NCBI GenBank assembly: GCA_019635755.1
Contig: JAHBYW010000013.1
Location: forward strand, 1-39,956
DNA: 39,956 nt
Origin: Rhizobiaceae bacterium
GTDB lineage: Bacteria; Pseudomonadota; Alphaproteobacteria; Rhizobiales; Rhizobiaceae
Reading direction: 5' to 3'
The position numbers and the translations under genes were made by a program. Of this stretch, positions 9,811 through 17,719 are shown piece by piece. Below the pieces are notes generated by a model. It saw nothing but the letters and a program-made list of their open reading frames with translations, was not told the origin of the DNA and ran no database searches. The first letter of the stretch is position 1. Every line of letters starts with the position of its first letter.

Positions 9811-10439
9811 TACATGAACCTCGCGTCGACCAGCGGGTCATTGCCGGCGAAAGGCGCGCCGAGCGGCTCGGCGGCGCGGCTCTGGCTGATGAGCCGGCCG
9901 AACTTGCCGCCGGACATGCCCTGCGACGGCGTGCCGAAGGCCTCGGCCCATTTCTCGGACTTCATGTCGAGATCGTGCAGCACCGGCACGGCAAGGTAGG
10001 AGGCGAGCGCGGTGACGAAGGCGGAGCGGAAGCCGGGATCCCAAAGGTCGGGGTCGACCATCACCTTGTAGCGGGCGTAGGCCGCGGCCTCGTTGCAGTG
10101 CAGCTGGCGGCCTTCAAGATAGAAGTCGCGCAGCGGGCGCGTGCATTTGGGGTCGGTGAAGATCTTCAGCGTGTCGCCCAACTTGTCGCCCGGCAGGTCG
10201 AAGGCGTAGGCGTAGCCGGTGATCGGCGCGGCCAGGCGGCGCACCAGCGGCGCGGTCGCGCGGCAGAAATACCAGTCATGGAAGCCGAAGCACTCGTCGA
10301 CAACGCGCTGCCAGATCAGGTCGACGATGCCGCCAAGCGTGGAATCGTCGCCGGTTTCGGCGTCGACGGAAAAGTTGGCGGGCTGGCCAAGGTCGATCAG
10401 CGCCCAGTTGACGAGCATCGCCTTCGTGATGGTGGCCAT
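9810..10439 (-). CDS. Tail tubular protein A (tail adaptor), T7 gp11-like
   Basis: A 209-aa protein starting MATITKAMLVNWALIDLGQ, typical of podoviral tail adaptor proteins that bind below the portal ring. It continues with the WALIDLGQ...VDECFGFHDWYF and YARYKVMVDPDLWDPGFRSA segments common to this family, where an Asp-Pro-Xaa-Phe element precedes helices that contact the portal. AGGGGG lies about 6 nt before the ATG. It is followed without a gap by tail tubular protein B. Partner proteins: portal above, nozzle below. Confidence 0.88.
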   Translation of the reverse strand: MATITKAMLVNWALIDLGQPANFSVDAETGDDSTLGGIVDLIWQRVVDECFGFHDWYFCRATAPLVRRLAAPITGYAYAFDLPGDKLGDTLKIFTDPKCTRPLRDFYLEGRQLHCNEAAAYARYKVMVDPDLWDPGFRSAFVTALASYLAVPVLHDLDMKSEKWAEAFGTPSQGMSGGKFGRLISQSRAAEPLGAPFAGNDPLVDARFM

Positions 10440-10457
10440 GGATTCCCCCTGTGCGGA

Positions 10458-10497
10458 CGGCGGGCCGCGCCCCATTGCTGGGAGGGACGGCCCGCCG
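10458..10497 (-). other. Intergenic hairpin without U-tract, between decoration-like gene and tail tubular A
   Basis: A perfect 10-bp inverted repeat (10458-10467 with 10488-10497, arm CGGCGGGCCG) and a 20-nt loop. The bases after it in the direction of transcription are not T-rich, so it is not a standard intrinsic terminator. It may be an RNA-processing, stability or partial-termination element. Confidence 0.5.
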
Positions 10498-10521
10498 CTG
10501 ATTGCCCGATCGCGGCTGCGA

Positions 10522-11151
10522 TCAGTCCGGCGTCGGCGCGGCGATGGCGCCGCCGGTGGCGGTGATGACCGACCAGTTGTCGGCCGCCGTCTTCTCGATG
10601 AAGACCGACACGTTGGCGGCGATGACGGCCTCGTTGCTGTCGGCCGCGCCGTTGTTGATCTTCGTGCCCGAGGTCGCCGGCGTGCGCAGCTCGCAGGCCG
10701 TGCCGCCGTTCTTGCCGACGATGCGGTGACCGATCGGCACGGTCGCGATGGCCGGCAGCGTGGCGATGTCGTTCGCCCCGGCGCTCGCAAGCGTGATGAA
10801 CCGGTCGGTCGCGAGGATCAGGCCGGTGGTCAGGCCGTCGGCGGTCGGCACGATCTCGCGGCTGACGCCGCCGCCGATCTCGCTGTCGACGTCGATCGTG
10901 ACGTTGCCGGACGCCGGCACCGTCAGGATCAGGACCGTGAACTTCTGCGGCACGCCGCCAAGGCCGGACACCACGTCGACGAGGTCGCCGGGCTGCAGCG
11001 TGGAACGCCAGTCGTTGAAGTAGCCCGCCGTCAGCACGGCCGCCATCGAGGCGATCGTGGCGTGGCGGAAGGTCTGGTGGCGCTTGGGACCGGCCGAGCC
11101 CGGATAGGCGATCGACGAGACCCGCACCATGGAACGGATTTTTTCCGACAT
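10522..11151 (-). CDS. Putative capsid decoration / head-associated protein
   Basis: A 209-aa protein directly after the coat gene, beta-rich and neutral. Residues about 50-120 hold short strands (PGDLVDVVSGLGGVPQKFTV; ASGNVTIDVDSEIG) and residues 165-205 form a small Val/Ile-rich domain (EAVIAANVSVFIEKTAADNW). No enzymatic motif. In T7-like and related phages such a gene next to the coat often encodes a decoration or head-fibre protein, but I do not recognise the family. Hairpins without U-tracts flank it on both sides, which may set its level apart from the coat gene. Confidence 0.55.
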   Translation of the reverse strand: MSEKIRSMVRVSSIAYPGSAGPKRHQTFRHATIASMAAVLTAGYFNDWRSTLQPGDLVDVVSGLGGVPQKFTVLILTVPASGNVTIDVDSEIGGGVSREIVPTADGLTTGLILATDRFITLASAGANDIATLPAIATVPIGHRIVGKNGGTACELRTPATSGTKINNGAADSNEAVIAANVSVFIEKTAADNWSVITATGGAIAAPTPD

Positions 11152-11175
11152 GAGAATGGTTTCCTAGCGAGATTG

Positions 11176-11196
11176 GGGCGGCGGCGAGCGCCGCCC
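11176..11196 (-). other. Intergenic hairpin without U-tract, after the coat gene
   Basis: An 8-bp perfect stem (GGGCGGCG with CGCCGCCC, 5-nt loop) between the coat stop at 11220 and the next start at 11151. There is no T-run downstream on the transcribed strand. It could slow RNA decay from the 3' end of the coat message or act as a weak terminator. Confidence 0.5.
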
Positions 11197-11219
11197 TGCG
11201 GATCGGAAAGCGGCGCGCC

Positions 11220-12131
11220 TTACGGCGAGACGGCTTCGGTGAGGATCGCGATGCGGTCGATCGTGGTCTGCTTCTTGAAGCGCAGCTTCTTCACGCCCTG
11301 CCGCTGGATGCCGAGGGCGGCGCCGCCGAGCCCGACCTTGCCCAGCCACTTCGAGCCTTCCTTCTCGAAGATCTTCTGGAACTCGGGCGCCTCCTGGTTC
11401 CAAGGCGTCTCGGCGCCCATGGCCGACTGCGCCCACATGTGGGTGATGTAGGAGGTGCCGGCATCGTCGGTGGTGAACATTTCATCCGGCATGGTGAAAT
11501 AGTTCACGCCGTTGATGGTCTTGGCGCGCATGCGCATCGAGCGCGCCCAGGGCAGGTTATCGTTGCCGATGAAGCGGGCGTCGTTCCATTCCTTGTACTG
11601 GCACAGCTGCGACATCCACTTTTCCATGACCGGGCAGAACACCGAGCCCAGATGCATGTCGTCGGCGCCGGTGGCCGCGATCTCGGCGCGGCCCTGCTCC
11701 AGCAGCAGCGGATCGATCAGCGTGGAAGAACCGCCGATGTCCTGCGTGTCGGTGGCGGCGGTGAAGGTGTTCAGCGCCTCCAGCTTGATCGTGTCGCGCC
11801 GTCGCTTGATGGCCATGGTCAGCAGCTGGGCAAGAGCCCCCTGCGCGGCCGGCCCCATCTTGTAGATGTCTTCCTTGCCGAGCCAGGCCGACGCCTCATA
11901 GTCCTTCGGCGCGACCGACAGCATTTCGAGCGCGGCTTCCCCGCCGCCGACATTCTGGATCGCCGAGGTGATCTCGTAGCTTTCCAGCCGGCCGATTTTC
12001 GGGAACTTGTAGGTGCCGGCCTGTTCGTCGCCGCCCATCATGGTGCCGTCGAGGTAGCCGCCGACGGCCTGGTACTGCACGGAGATCAGATCCTTGATCT
12101 TCTCCTTGAACCACTTTTCCGCTTCGAGCAT
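11220..12131 (-). CDS. Major coat (capsid) protein
   Basis: A 303-aa protein between the scaffold and the tail genes, where podoviruses keep their coat gene. It starts with an amphipathic N-terminal helix (MLEAEKWFKEKIKDLISVQY). It then shows beta strands typical of an HK97-fold coat (GTYKFPKIGRLESYEITSAI) and a C-terminal part with MWAQSAMGAETPWNQEAPEF. AAGGAG lies 8 nt before the ATG, one of the best ribosome sites in the window, which fits the most abundant virion protein. I identify it mainly by position, size and ribosome site; the fold is inferred. Confidence 0.8.
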   Translation of the reverse strand: MLEAEKWFKEKIKDLISVQYQAVGGYLDGTMMGGDEQAGTYKFPKIGRLESYEITSAIQNVGGGEAALEMLSVAPKDYEASAWLGKEDIYKMGPAAQGALAQLLTMAIKRRRDTIKLEALNTFTAATDTQDIGGSSTLIDPLLLEQGRAEIAATGADDMHLGSVFCPVMEKWMSQLCQYKEWNDARFIGNDNLPWARSMRMRAKTINGVNYFTMPDEMFTTDDAGTSYITHMWAQSAMGAETPWNQEAPEFQKIFEKEGSKWLGKVGLGGAALGIQRQGVKKLRFKKQTTIDRIAILTEAVSP

Positions 12132-12240
12132 GTCGAAACTCCTTCGGTGTCGTTGTGAGGGACCGACCGGAGCCGATTAGCCAGCGTTGAAGCAGGTCCG
12201 GTGAAGGATAGCCGCCGCCCGCCAGGTCGCTTTCCGTTCT

Positions 12241-12273
12241 GGTGCGCGGGCAGCATGCGGCCGCCCGCGCACC
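12241..12273 (-). other. Strong hairpin between scaffold and coat genes
   Basis: A perfect 11-bp stem (12241-12251 with 12263-12273, arm GGTGCGCGGGC) and an 11-nt loop, in the 150-bp gap between the scaffold stop and the coat start. No T-run follows on the minus strand. I see no clear promoter in the gap. It is a candidate processing or partial-termination site that could uncouple coat from scaffold expression. Confidence 0.55.
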
Positions 12274-12281
12274 GTCAATTG

Positions 12282-13196
12282 CTAGGCCGTGCCGGCGCCA
12301 TGGAATTTCTTGTAGCGCTCGTTGAACGCGGCATAGGATTTCGGGTCGAAGTCGGGATGGCCCGACGTGTGTTTCGGCAGCGCCATTTCGGCGCGCAGCG
12401 ATTCGGCCGTGTCGCCGCCACCACCGCCCGCGCCGTGCGCGCCCGGGCCGGCGCCGCCAGCCTGCACCTTGGAGCGCACCCATTCCATGAAGCGGTGGCC
12501 CTTGGCGCTGTCGAAGGTCATCAGCTGCAGATATTCGGCGTCGGCCTTGTCGAGCCCGCCGTTCTGCACCATCAGCTTGATGAAGTCCTCGTTGGCGGTC
12601 ATGCGCGCGTCGATCGCTTTCGACTGCTCGGCCTCCGGCGCGTTCTTGTGCGTTTCCGGCAGCAGCGCTGCGCGCTCGGCCTTGGCGTCCACCACCGGCT
12701 CCAGCACGCCGGCTTCCTTGGCCGCGCCCAGCATGGCCTGCATGGCGTTGAGGAACACGGGGCGCGGAACGCCGTGCTCCTTCGCCACCGCCGCGGCCGC
12801 GAGCGCGCCGGCGTCCTTCGCCAGCAGGTCGAAATGCGGCTGGAACTGCTGGTCGAGGGTGAACGCCTTCGCGTCGACGCCCTCGAAAGACAGGTAACCC
12901 TCCGGCTTGTCGGGCATGTCTTTCGCGGCGTCGCGGTCGCGGTAGCCCTTCACCGCGCCGTGCAGAAGGTCGATTGTTTCCTTGTCGGACTTGCCGAACA
13001 GATTGTCCGCCAGCCCGTCGGGCCGGTAGGCGGCGGCAGCGGCGGCACCGGAGCCACCCTGACCGCCGTCGCCGCCGCCCGCCCCGCCGGCCTGGCCGCC
13101 GGAGCCCCCACCTTCACCGCCAGCGCCGCCGCCCTGACCGCCGCCGCCATCCTCGGGCGCGCGCACCGGCAGATATTTCTCCAGAAGTGCCTTCAT
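12282..13196 (-). CDS. Capsid assembly scaffolding protein
   Basis: A 304-aa protein directly upstream of the coat gene. Residues about 15-52 are a Gly/Ser/Gln/Ala low-complexity linker. Residues 60-230 are helical and charged. Residues about 240-265 are a second Gly-rich linker, and a short basic C-terminal helix follows (DPKSYAAFNERYKKFHG), the kind of end that binds coat protein in scaffolds. The gene overlaps the previous one by ATGA. Position, helix content and the small charged C-terminal helix support a scaffold; there is no sequence signature to prove it. Confidence 0.7.
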   Translation of the reverse strand: MKALLEKYLPVRAPEDGGGGQGGGAGGEGGGSGGQAGGAGGGDGGQGGSGAAAAAAYRPDGLADNLFGKSDKETIDLLHGAVKGYRDRDAAKDMPDKPEGYLSFEGVDAKAFTLDQQFQPHFDLLAKDAGALAAAAVAKEHGVPRPVFLNAMQAMLGAAKEAGVLEPVVDAKAERAALLPETHKNAPEAEQSKAIDARMTANEDFIKLMVQNGGLDKADAEYLQLMTFDSAKGHRFMEWVRSKVQAGGAGPGAHGAGGGGGDTAESLRAEMALPKHTSGHPDFDPKSYAAFNERYKKFHGAGTA

Positions 13197-13564
13197 TTTC
13201 GTGGCTCCGCGTTGATTTTGCGGCCCTCGACGATCGCCTTGACGATCGCCTCTCCGACCGCGGCGCGGGCCTGGTGTTTCGCCGCGGCGATGCCGAGCTC
13301 TTCGGTGGTGGATTCGCCGCGCGGGTATGGTGCGCGCACGGAAAGATCGAGAATCCAGTCGATGACGGCGCGCGTTTCCGGGAACTCGTACATACGCGCG
13401 AGCGCCTGCAGGATCGGGTCTACCGGCCGGAAATCGTCGGCCACGTTCGCCGGCGCGAATTGCTGGGCGAAGAAGTCCCAGCCGTTTCCGGCGACCAGCT
13501 TCTCCAGCTCGGCCATGCCGCCGATCGCCGCCTCGCGCGGCGACACGTTCTGCGCGCCTGACAT
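13193..13564 (-). CDS. Unknown protein of the head operon (123 aa)
   Basis: A 123-aa protein that starts one base inside the previous stop (TGATG) and overlaps the scaffold start by ATGA. It appears helical, without Cys, signal peptide or membrane segment. A central stretch reads FAPANVADDFRPVDPILQAL, and the C terminus is basic (GRKINAEPRK). I do not recognise the family. Tight coupling to portal-side and scaffold genes suggests a structural or assembly role. Confidence 0.6.
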   Translation of the reverse strand: MSGAQNVSPREAAIGGMAELEKLVAGNGWDFFAQQFAPANVADDFRPVDPILQALARMYEFPETRAVIDWILDLSVRAPYPRGESTTEELGIAAAKHQARAAVGEAIVKAIVEGRKINAEPRK

Positions 13565-13881
13565 CAGAAGCCCCGCGGCGGGACGAAGAGGCAGATGGTG
13601 GCGCCGTCGTCCCTGCCGCCGCGGGAGCACCAATGGAACTTGCCGTCCGGCGAGGGCTTCACCTTGGCGTCGGTCATCGGGATGACCTCGCCGGTGGCGC
13701 GGACGACGTAGCCCGCCGGCCCTTCGGAGATCTCCGCGGCGGCAACCTCGCGGCAATCGTAGTTCGAGCAGCATTCGAGCGGATAAATCCAGCCGCTGGG
13801 CGCATCATGGGGCCGCGCCGCGTCGGCCAGGCCCGCGAGGAAGCCGAGCGCCGCAAGGACAAGGACAACGCCGCTTCTCAT
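13564..13881 (-). CDS. Secreted cysteine-rich protein in the head operon (105 aa)
   Basis: A 105-aa protein with a clear Sec signal peptide: MRSGVVLVLAALGFLAGLADA, then cleavage before ARPHDAP. The mature part has five Cys in a CCSNYDC...WCSR...ICLFVPPRGF pattern. I know similar CCS-x-x-DC / CLFVPP-type small secreted proteins from the chromosomes of many alphaproteobacteria, all of unknown function. Disulfide bonds in the periplasm are likely. It overlaps the portal gene by ATGA and the next gene by one base, so it belongs to the late operon although a periplasmic protein has no obvious use in head assembly. Possible roles: change of the host envelope during infection, superinfection exclusion, or a virion-attached factor. 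Confidence 0.75.
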   Translation of the reverse strand: MRSGVVLVLAALGFLAGLADAARPHDAPSGWIYPLECCSNYDCREVAAAEISEGPAGYVVRATGEVIPMTDAKVKPSPDGKFHWCSRGGRDDGATICLFVPPRGF

Positions 13882-15473
13882 GCCGCAGCCCTCCCGCCGT
13901 CGATGACCTCGAATGTCTTCTCCGCGATCTGCGGCGCGGCACGATTGGCCATTTCCTGCAACGCCATGGCCTGCATGGCCTGCATCTTCTGCTCGCGGAT
14001 GGCCTGCCGCGCCTCGCTGTCGGGGATCAGCTTCTTGGGGATCGACAGCGCGTCGGAATACTGGTCCGCCACCTCGTCGGCGAACATGAACTCGTCGACG
14101 CGCTGCGGGCCGAAGGTGGTAATCAGCAGCTCGACATAGCTGGCGATGTTGGCCAGCTCCTCGGCCCTGATCTGCGAGGTGATGGGCGAGCGAACCGATA
14201 CGCTGACCATCAGCTCGTTGAAGTTCATCACACCGCGCAGATAGCCGAAGGAGGCAAGGATTTCGGCGCTGCGCGGCACGATCACCGGGTGGATGGAGCG
14301 CCACAGCCGGGCGAAGCCGCCCAGGTGCACGCGAGCGTTCTGGCGGATGCGCGCCGCGATCTCGCTGGCCGATTTCGGCGTGCCCTGCTCGGGTGGCAGG
14401 CGCGTGTCCATCAGACCGTCGCGGATCTGCTGCTGCATGCCCTCGATGATGAGGCGGCCGATGTCGAGCCGGCCGGCCGCGGGGTCGAGGCGCTGCACAT
14501 CGGGGCCGAGAATGCCGCCGGTCGACTGCATCGGCCAGAACTGGCCGGGGCCGACGCGCACCGTGTCGGGATTGAAAGTGCCGCCGGCGCGATAGGCCCA
14601 GATGCCCAGCATCTGGATCGCGGCGGCGCGCAGCGCCAGTTCCTGCGCCTTGTTCAAGGTCTTGATCGACGGCATGGCCAGCATGACCGGGCCGCGGCCG
14701 CGCTGCTCGCCGGGCACCCGGTAGTAGGGCGCCAGCGCCAGCGGCTTGGTGAAGGTGAACTCCTCGGTGATGAAGCTGTCGCATTCGCGCTCGAGATAGG
14801 CCACGAAGCGCCAGCGCCCGTCGGGCATGTGCTCGAAGTCCTGGTAGAGCGTGAATTCCGCGTTCGGCTTGGTGCGGGCGGCTTCCCTGAACTCCGGCTT
14901 GAACGTGCCGCGCCTGAAGGCGTCCAGCACGCCTTCGGCCGTGACCTGCCGCTTCCACGAGATCAGCTTCTGGCGGCCGAAGGCGTCGCCCATGACGGCA
15001 AGCTCGTCGGCCGGCGGCGCGTAGAAGACGATCGGCTGCTCGGGTGTGCCGCGCATGGGGATCAGCGCACCGGTGCCGACGCCGAGGTCGATGCACATTT
15101 CATGCGTGGCGGTCTCGAGGTCGCCCGCCTGCATGAACGGGTAGATGAACGCCCCGGTCTTCTCCAGCTCGCGGTCGAGCTTTTCCTTGCCCTTCGGCCC
15201 GATCGCCTGCGCCACCAGCGCGCCGGTCTCCAGCTTGGGCGGGCCGGCAAAGAGCCGCGTCTGCAGCTCGCCGGCAAGGAACATGGTCGAGGTCGGCGCC
15301 GTCATGTCGAAAAGGCGGTCGGCCACGTCCTGCCGCTTGCCCTGCCCGCCCGGCCGGCGGAACGGAATCGCGAAATCGTAGGCGTCCTGGTAGATGCGGT
15401 CCCACGCCGAATTGAGCTGCCATGCGTGCTCGGCGCGGCGCTTCTGGCGGGATACGGGCGATTCGTCGCTCAC
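13878..15473 (-). CDS. Portal (head-tail connector) protein, T7 gp8-like
   Basis: A 531-aa protein of the podoviral head-to-tail connector family. It opens SRQKRRAEHAWQLNSAWDRI, then YDFAIPFR, then the family-typical LFDMTAPTSTMFLAGELQTR and FITEEFTFTKPLALAPYYRV, and ends in a Gln/Met-rich helix (REQKMQAMQAMALQEMANRA). The GTG start at 15473 overlaps the preceding stop (GTGA). A longer reading to 15719 would bury the two upstream small genes and is Arg/Pro-rich, so I reject it. It forms the ring through which DNA is packaged and which holds the tail adaptor. Confidence 0.9.
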   Translation of the reverse strand: MSDESPVSRQKRRAEHAWQLNSAWDRIYQDAYDFAIPFRRPGGQGKRQDVADRLFDMTAPTSTMFLAGELQTRLFAGPPKLETGALVAQAIGPKGKEKLDRELEKTGAFIYPFMQAGDLETATHEMCIDLGVGTGALIPMRGTPEQPIVFYAPPADELAVMGDAFGRQKLISWKRQVTAEGVLDAFRRGTFKPEFREAARTKPNAEFTLYQDFEHMPDGRWRFVAYLERECDSFITEEFTFTKPLALAPYYRVPGEQRGRGPVMLAMPSIKTLNKAQELALRAAAIQMLGIWAYRAGGTFNPDTVRVGPGQFWPMQSTGGILGPDVQRLDPAAGRLDIGRLIIEGMQQQIRDGLMDTRLPPEQGTPKSASEIAARIRQNARVHLGGFARLWRSIHPVIVPRSAEILASFGYLRGVMNFNELMVSVSVRSPITSQIRAEELANIASYVELLITTFGPQRVDEFMFADEVADQYSDALSIPKKLIPDSEARQAIREQKMQAMQAMALQEMANRAAPQIAEKTFEVIDGGRAAA

Positions 15474-15679
15474 GCCAGCGTGCCCTTCAGCGTTGCAGAA
15501 CCGGCGTCGGCGAACAGGCGGCGGCCACGCGGCGGGCGGCGCGACAGCCCGGTGGCGCCGTCGGAGCGGTTGAGCTCGCCGAGCTGGCGCGACTGGGCGA
15601 TCTGGGTCTGCTCGCGCGAGATCTGTGCTTCCTTGACCGCGTCGCTCTGGCCGAACAGCGACTTGAAGACGGAGCTCAT
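15470..15679 (-). CDS. Small protein upstream of portal (69 aa)
   Basis: A 69-aa, basic protein. The first half is a polar helix (SDAVKEAQISREQTQIAQSR) and the second half is Arg/Pro/Gly-rich and probably unfolded. It overlaps both neighbours by 4 nt (ATGA upstream, GTGA downstream), so translation is coupled to the portal. Small proteins with an Arg-rich tail in this position are common in podoviruses of alphaproteobacteria, but I know no function. It may be a minor head component. Confidence 0.65.
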   Translation of the reverse strand: MSSVFKSLFGQSDAVKEAQISREQTQIAQSRQLGELNRSDGATGLSRRPPRGRRLFADAGSATLKGTLA

Positions 15680-16116
15680 CGACGGTTCCCCCGAAATATC
15701 CAGATCGAGCGGTCGGCAAGGCCGGCGGCCACGAAACCGGCCGCCCGCGCGATGCGGCGGCCGGGCCTGTTCGATTCAGCGACGTGCGCGAAGACCATGA
15801 AGCCAGCTTCGCGCATCCGGCCGAGCGTCAATTGCGCGAAGCGGCAAATGCCGCGCACCTCGGCGCGCGCTGCCGGCGTGAACGCCATGGCGATTTCGAA
15901 GCGGCGGGGCCGCCGCTCCAGCATCTCGAACATGGCGATGGCGATCGGCGTCTCGCCGCGCATGATGGCGATGGCGTCGCGACGCCTGGTGGAATGGATC
16001 AGCAGTTTCCTGCGCCATGGCGCAGAACCTGCCACCTCGAGCGCAACTAGGGCGGGCACCGGCGACACCAGCCGCAGCGTCTCGCGCGCACGCACGCCCG
16101 CGTGAGGGTCAGACAT
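15676..16116 (-). CDS. GNAT-like acetyltransferase of phage type
   Basis: A 146-aa protein with a shape like phage GNAT N-acetyltransferases: a beta strand with substrate loop (RRRDAIAIMRGETPIAIAMF), a central strand and alpha-3 region (FEIAMAFTPAARAEVRGICR) and a late strand-helix with N-R-P-G-R-R-I-A-R-A-A-G-F. That last pattern fits the acetyl-CoA-side helix and the common AxxLGF-like end. The start ATG at 16116 overlaps the terminase stop by 8 nt (ATGTCTGA). Such genes often lie between terminase and portal in podoviruses; the substrate is unknown. The GNAT assignment is moderate because the P-loop motif is not clean. Confidence 0.6.
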   Translation of the reverse strand: MSDPHAGVRARETLRLVSPVPALVALEVAGSAPWRRKLLIHSTRRRDAIAIMRGETPIAIAMFEMLERRPRRFEIAMAFTPAARAEVRGICRFAQLTLGRMREAGFMVFAHVAESNRPGRRIARAAGFVAAGLADRSIWIFRGNRR

Positions 16117-17719
16117 CCCAGACGCTGAAGCTGGTTTTCGGTTGCGACTTCGCCCGGGCCGCCTGCAGGCTGGCGACGTTGGGTGCACGGCCCATGCCGG
16201 ACACGTCCCCGATCACCCCGGCACGGCCGCGATGGCCGAGGCACCGATACTGCTCGGCGTCGTGGACGTGCGAATATTCGTTCTTCGCCACCGCCAGCCG
16301 GTCGGTGTTGCCGCCGGTCGCCTGTTTCGTCAGGTGGTAGTGCGCGACGAAGCCGGCGATCAGCCGCTTGCAGCGCGGGTCGACGATGTAGCGCGGCGTC
16401 TTGCCGTCGATCAGGCCGCCGAGATACCAGCGCACCGCGTCATGCCGCAGGCCGGGCTCGTTGGACGGCGCCGGCGAGACGTTGATGTTCAGCGCCCGGG
16501 CGACGGTCTCCATCCAGGCCAGCTCGCCGTTGGCGCGGTCGGCGCCGTAGAAGGCCGATGGGTCGCCCCAGGCCTCGCTGACCGGGAAGCCGCGATAGTC
16601 GGAGATCAGCACCTCCAGCACCATCGCCGAGAAACGGGCCGCGCCCGTGCCGGGATCCGTGACGATCTCGCGCAGCACGCGGTTCTGCCCGTTCGGCATG
16701 AACTGGCCGATCGTGCAGGCCGGCGAGCCGCCGGCGTCGAAACCGAGCGTCAAGGGCAGGCCTTGCACGGGCTTCAACCATTCGTCGCTGACATGCAGCT
16801 GCAGCGAGAATTCGTCCTCGTAGACGGGCTTGCCCTCTGCCGTGAAGCCCGGCTCGCCGTGGACGTAGCGCTTGACGTCCTGTTTGTTCTTCATGGTCGC
16901 CGCCTCGAGCTCGTAGGAGCTGCGCGGCTTGCCCTTGCGGTTCTCGGCCTTCGGCGACAGCCCGCCGGGCTGCACGTAGAGGTTTATCATCGGGTTGCGG
17001 TCGGCATGGTCCTTCTCCACCCAGCCGCCCTGTCGCACCACCCAGTTGCCGACGTCCGGCGGGTTGCAGTCGCCCCAGATCAGGCGCGGCAGCAACGTCT
17101 CGTCGTCGGAAATGTTCACCCCCAGCGCCTGCATGCGCTTGCGGTAGGGCGCCACCACGCGGGCCAGCTCGCTCTCGGCGATCAGCTCCATGCGCGGATA
17201 GCGGCCGGTGCGCGACAGGAACAGGCCGGGCACGCGCTCGTCCAGCAGGTCGCATTCGTTCATCCAGCCGAAGGTCAGCTCGTAGCCCTTGATGAACTGC
17301 TCGACATTGGCGTCGCCGATCGCGCCGAATTCGTGCGTGTATTCGACCTTGACCTGGCGGCCTTCGCGAATCGTCGCCCAGGCGAGCTTGTGCGTCACCG
17401 GCCGGTCGAGCCCGCCCTTGTAGTCCACGGTGAAGGGGTGCTTCTCCGGGAACATTTCGTGCCACGACGACAGGCAGGTGCGGGCCAGATCGCGATACGT
17501 GGAGCGGATCGTCGCCTGCTTCACGCGGATCACGCCGTCCTTGCACACCGGCGCCCAGTTCCCGGCGAGGAACGGCCCCTTGAAGCCGCTCGCCACGGTC
17601 TTCCCCGAACCCGCCGGCCCGCCGATGATGTCGATCGGCCCCTGGCTCTCGATGAACGCAGCGCCCACCGGCCCCGGCGCCTCGTAGTTCTGCAGCGAGA
17701 ATTTTCCCTGACCCTGCAC
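16109..17719 (-). CDS. terL: Terminase large subunit
   Basis: A 536-aa DNA-packaging ATPase and nuclease. Walker A is GGPAGSGKT at residues 33-41. A Walker B-type strand follows as LTFGWMNECD at 148-157, with Glu155 as the likely catalytic carboxylate. The nuclease half begins with TLGFDAGGSPACTIGQF around 324-340, Asp328 being the first metal ligand. The length is usual for podoviral large terminases. The start is a GTG at 17719 with GGAAGG about 9 nt upstream. A 283-bp non-coding stretch with a G-quadruplex motif separates it from the putative small subunit. It moves DNA into the prohead through the portal and cuts concatemers. Confidence 0.92.
   Translation of the reverse strand: MQGQGKFSLQNYEAPGPVGAAFIESQGPIDIIGGPAGSGKTVASGFKGPFLAGNWAPVCKDGVIRVKQATIRSTYRDLARTCLSSWHEMFPEKHPFTVDYKGGLDRPVTHKLAWATIREGRQVKVEYTHEFGAIGDANVEQFIKGYELTFGWMNECDLLDERVPGLFLSRTGRYPRMELIAESELARVVAPYRKRMQALGVNISDDETLLPRLIWGDCNPPDVGNWVVRQGGWVEKDHADRNPMINLYVQPGGLSPKAENRKGKPRSSYELEAATMKNKQDVKRYVHGEPGFTAEGKPVYEDEFSLQLHVSDEWLKPVQGLPLTLGFDAGGSPACTIGQFMPNGQNRVLREIVTDPGTGAARFSAMVLEVLISDYRGFPVSEAWGDPSAFYGADRANGELAWMETVARALNINVSPAPSNEPGLRHDAVRWYLGGLIDGKTPRYIVDPRCKRLIAGFVAHYHLTKQATGGNTDRLAVAKNEYSHVHDAEQYRCLGHRGRAGVIGDVSGMGRAPNVASLQAARAKSQPKTSFSVWDV

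Noticed and set aside
15474-15719. N-terminal extension of the portal protein
   Set aside because: It is Arg/Pro-rich and overlaps two small genes with coupled starts; GTG at 15473 overlaps the upstream stop as elsewhere in the operon.
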